Shown: one piece after another, positions 24,182 to 24,459 of the stretch
Position numbering within the stretch: the stretch's first letter is position 1
Layout of the letters: every line of letters begins with the position of its first letter
Assembly: GCA_023430725.1 (NCBI GenBank)
Contig: JAEYZD010000046.1
Span: 1-24,459, forward strand
Reading direction: 5' to 3'
DNA from: Bacteroidota bacterium
GTDB lineage: Bacteria > Bacteroidota > Bacteroidia > Bacteroidales > VadinHA17
DNA: 24,459 nucleotides
Notes under the pieces: generated by a model
What the model was told of the DNA's origin: nothing
What the model saw: the letters and a program-made list of their open reading frames with translations, nothing else
Databases searched by the model: none
Made by a program: the position numbers and the translations under genes

Positions 24182-24459
24182 CGTTTTCACCCTCCTTCAT
24201 GACGCAGTTGCCCGTAAAGACTGCTCCCGGCTCGATGGAGAGCTTGTTTGTAATTATGGTGCCGCTAATCTTTGATGATGCCTTCAGGTTGAGCAGTTGC
24301 GAAACAGTGATCTTTCCGTCTATGAAGCCTGAAACCTCAGAGTTCTTGCAATCCACTTCCCCCTTGACCCTGCCGGTTGGACCGATAACGACCTTTCCCT
24401 TGGTACTCATGTTTCCGTTCAGAATGCCGTCAATACGAAGATCGCCGGTGGATTTAATA
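24141..24459 (-). CDS. Bactofilin, polymer-forming cytoskeletal protein (partial, 5' end off right edge)
   Basis: The open frame continues to the right edge upstream of an internal ATG at 24410. The extra codons read KSTGDLRIDGILNGN, which is the bactofilin core motif, so the ATG at 24410 is not the true start. The visible 105 codons show the short beta-helix repeat pattern (SKGKVVIG-like TKGKVVIGPTGRVKGEV, then GFIDGKITV and SGTIITNKLSIEPGAVFTG) and a Gly/Lys/Glu-rich tail. Bactofilins form membrane-associated filaments that position cell-wall or other proteins. It overlaps the atpI-like gene by 41 bases and is probably co-transcribed with the ATP synthase genes. Confidence 0.9.
   Translation of the reverse strand, partial: IKSTGDLRIDGILNGNMSTKGKVVIGPTGRVKGEVDCKNSEVSGFIDGKITVSQLLNLKASSKISGTIITNKLSIEPGAVFTGNCVMKEGENGGTAAAKPREEGK
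24191..24197 (-). promoter_or_regulatory. Strong ribosome binding site of the atpI-like gene, inside bactofilin
   Basis: AAGGAGG on the minus strand is a near-perfect Shine-Dalgarno site in a genome region where most genes lack one. It lies within the bactofilin coding sequence and decides the start of the next gene: 9 bases to GTG 24181, none to GTG 24190. Confidence 0.6.

Noticed and set aside
24411..24459. True start of bactofilin at the ATG at 24410
   Set aside because: The in-frame codons upstream encode the conserved bactofilin core and stay open to the edge, so the gene continues beyond the window.

Overview
The window looks like chromosomal DNA from a member of the Bacteroidota, probably Bacteroidales/Marinilabiliales-like. 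The evidence is a DUF2723 (GT117) membrane protein, an AtpB with a signal peptide and periplasmic extension, a short epsilon subunit of 83 residues, a bactofilin next to an AtpI-type gene, few Shine-Dalgarno sites, and promoter-like TAnnTTTG boxes. No tRNA, rRNA, insertion sequence, integrase or CRISPR array was seen, and no gene-free stretch exceeds about 180 bases.

Region 1 (1-4833, all minus strand) is a compact sulfur-type molybdoenzyme operon. In transcription order it encodes a Tat-exported molybdopterin catalytic subunit, a four-cluster ferredoxin subunit, an NrfD/PsrC quinone anchor, and two half-size YeeE/YedE transporters, the second cut by the left edge. The likely job is periplasmic reduction or oxidation of an inorganic sulfur compound coupled to quinones, plus import of a sulfur species such as thiosulfate. 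The exact substrate cannot be read from the sequence.

Region 2 (4987-8097) holds the ABC-F translation factor ettA and a small membrane protein on the minus strand, then a Cys-rich lipoprotein and a stand-alone response-regulator receiver on the plus strand. The intergenic DNA here carries two clear inverted repeats.

Region 3 (8125-14305) is a divergent pair: a DUF2723/GT117 membrane glycosyltransferase candidate, and a secreted protein joining a gluzincin peptidase-like domain, a TolB-like propeller and a probable outer-membrane barrel.

Region 4 (14264-24459, all minus strand) is the F1Fo ATP synthase locus: bactofilin (cut by the right edge), atpI-like, a small membrane protein, atpB, atpE, atpF, atpH, atpA, atpG, a polyprenyl synthetase, atpD, atpC, and a group II aromatic amino acid decarboxylase abutting atpC. 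A perfect 12-bp hairpin lies directly behind atpE, a very AT-rich leader lies directly in front of it, and the prenyl synthase separates atpG from atpD. I see no wholly new system. The most interesting points are the sulfur operon with paired transporters, the atpE flanking elements, and the non-ATPase genes inside the ATP synthase cluster.
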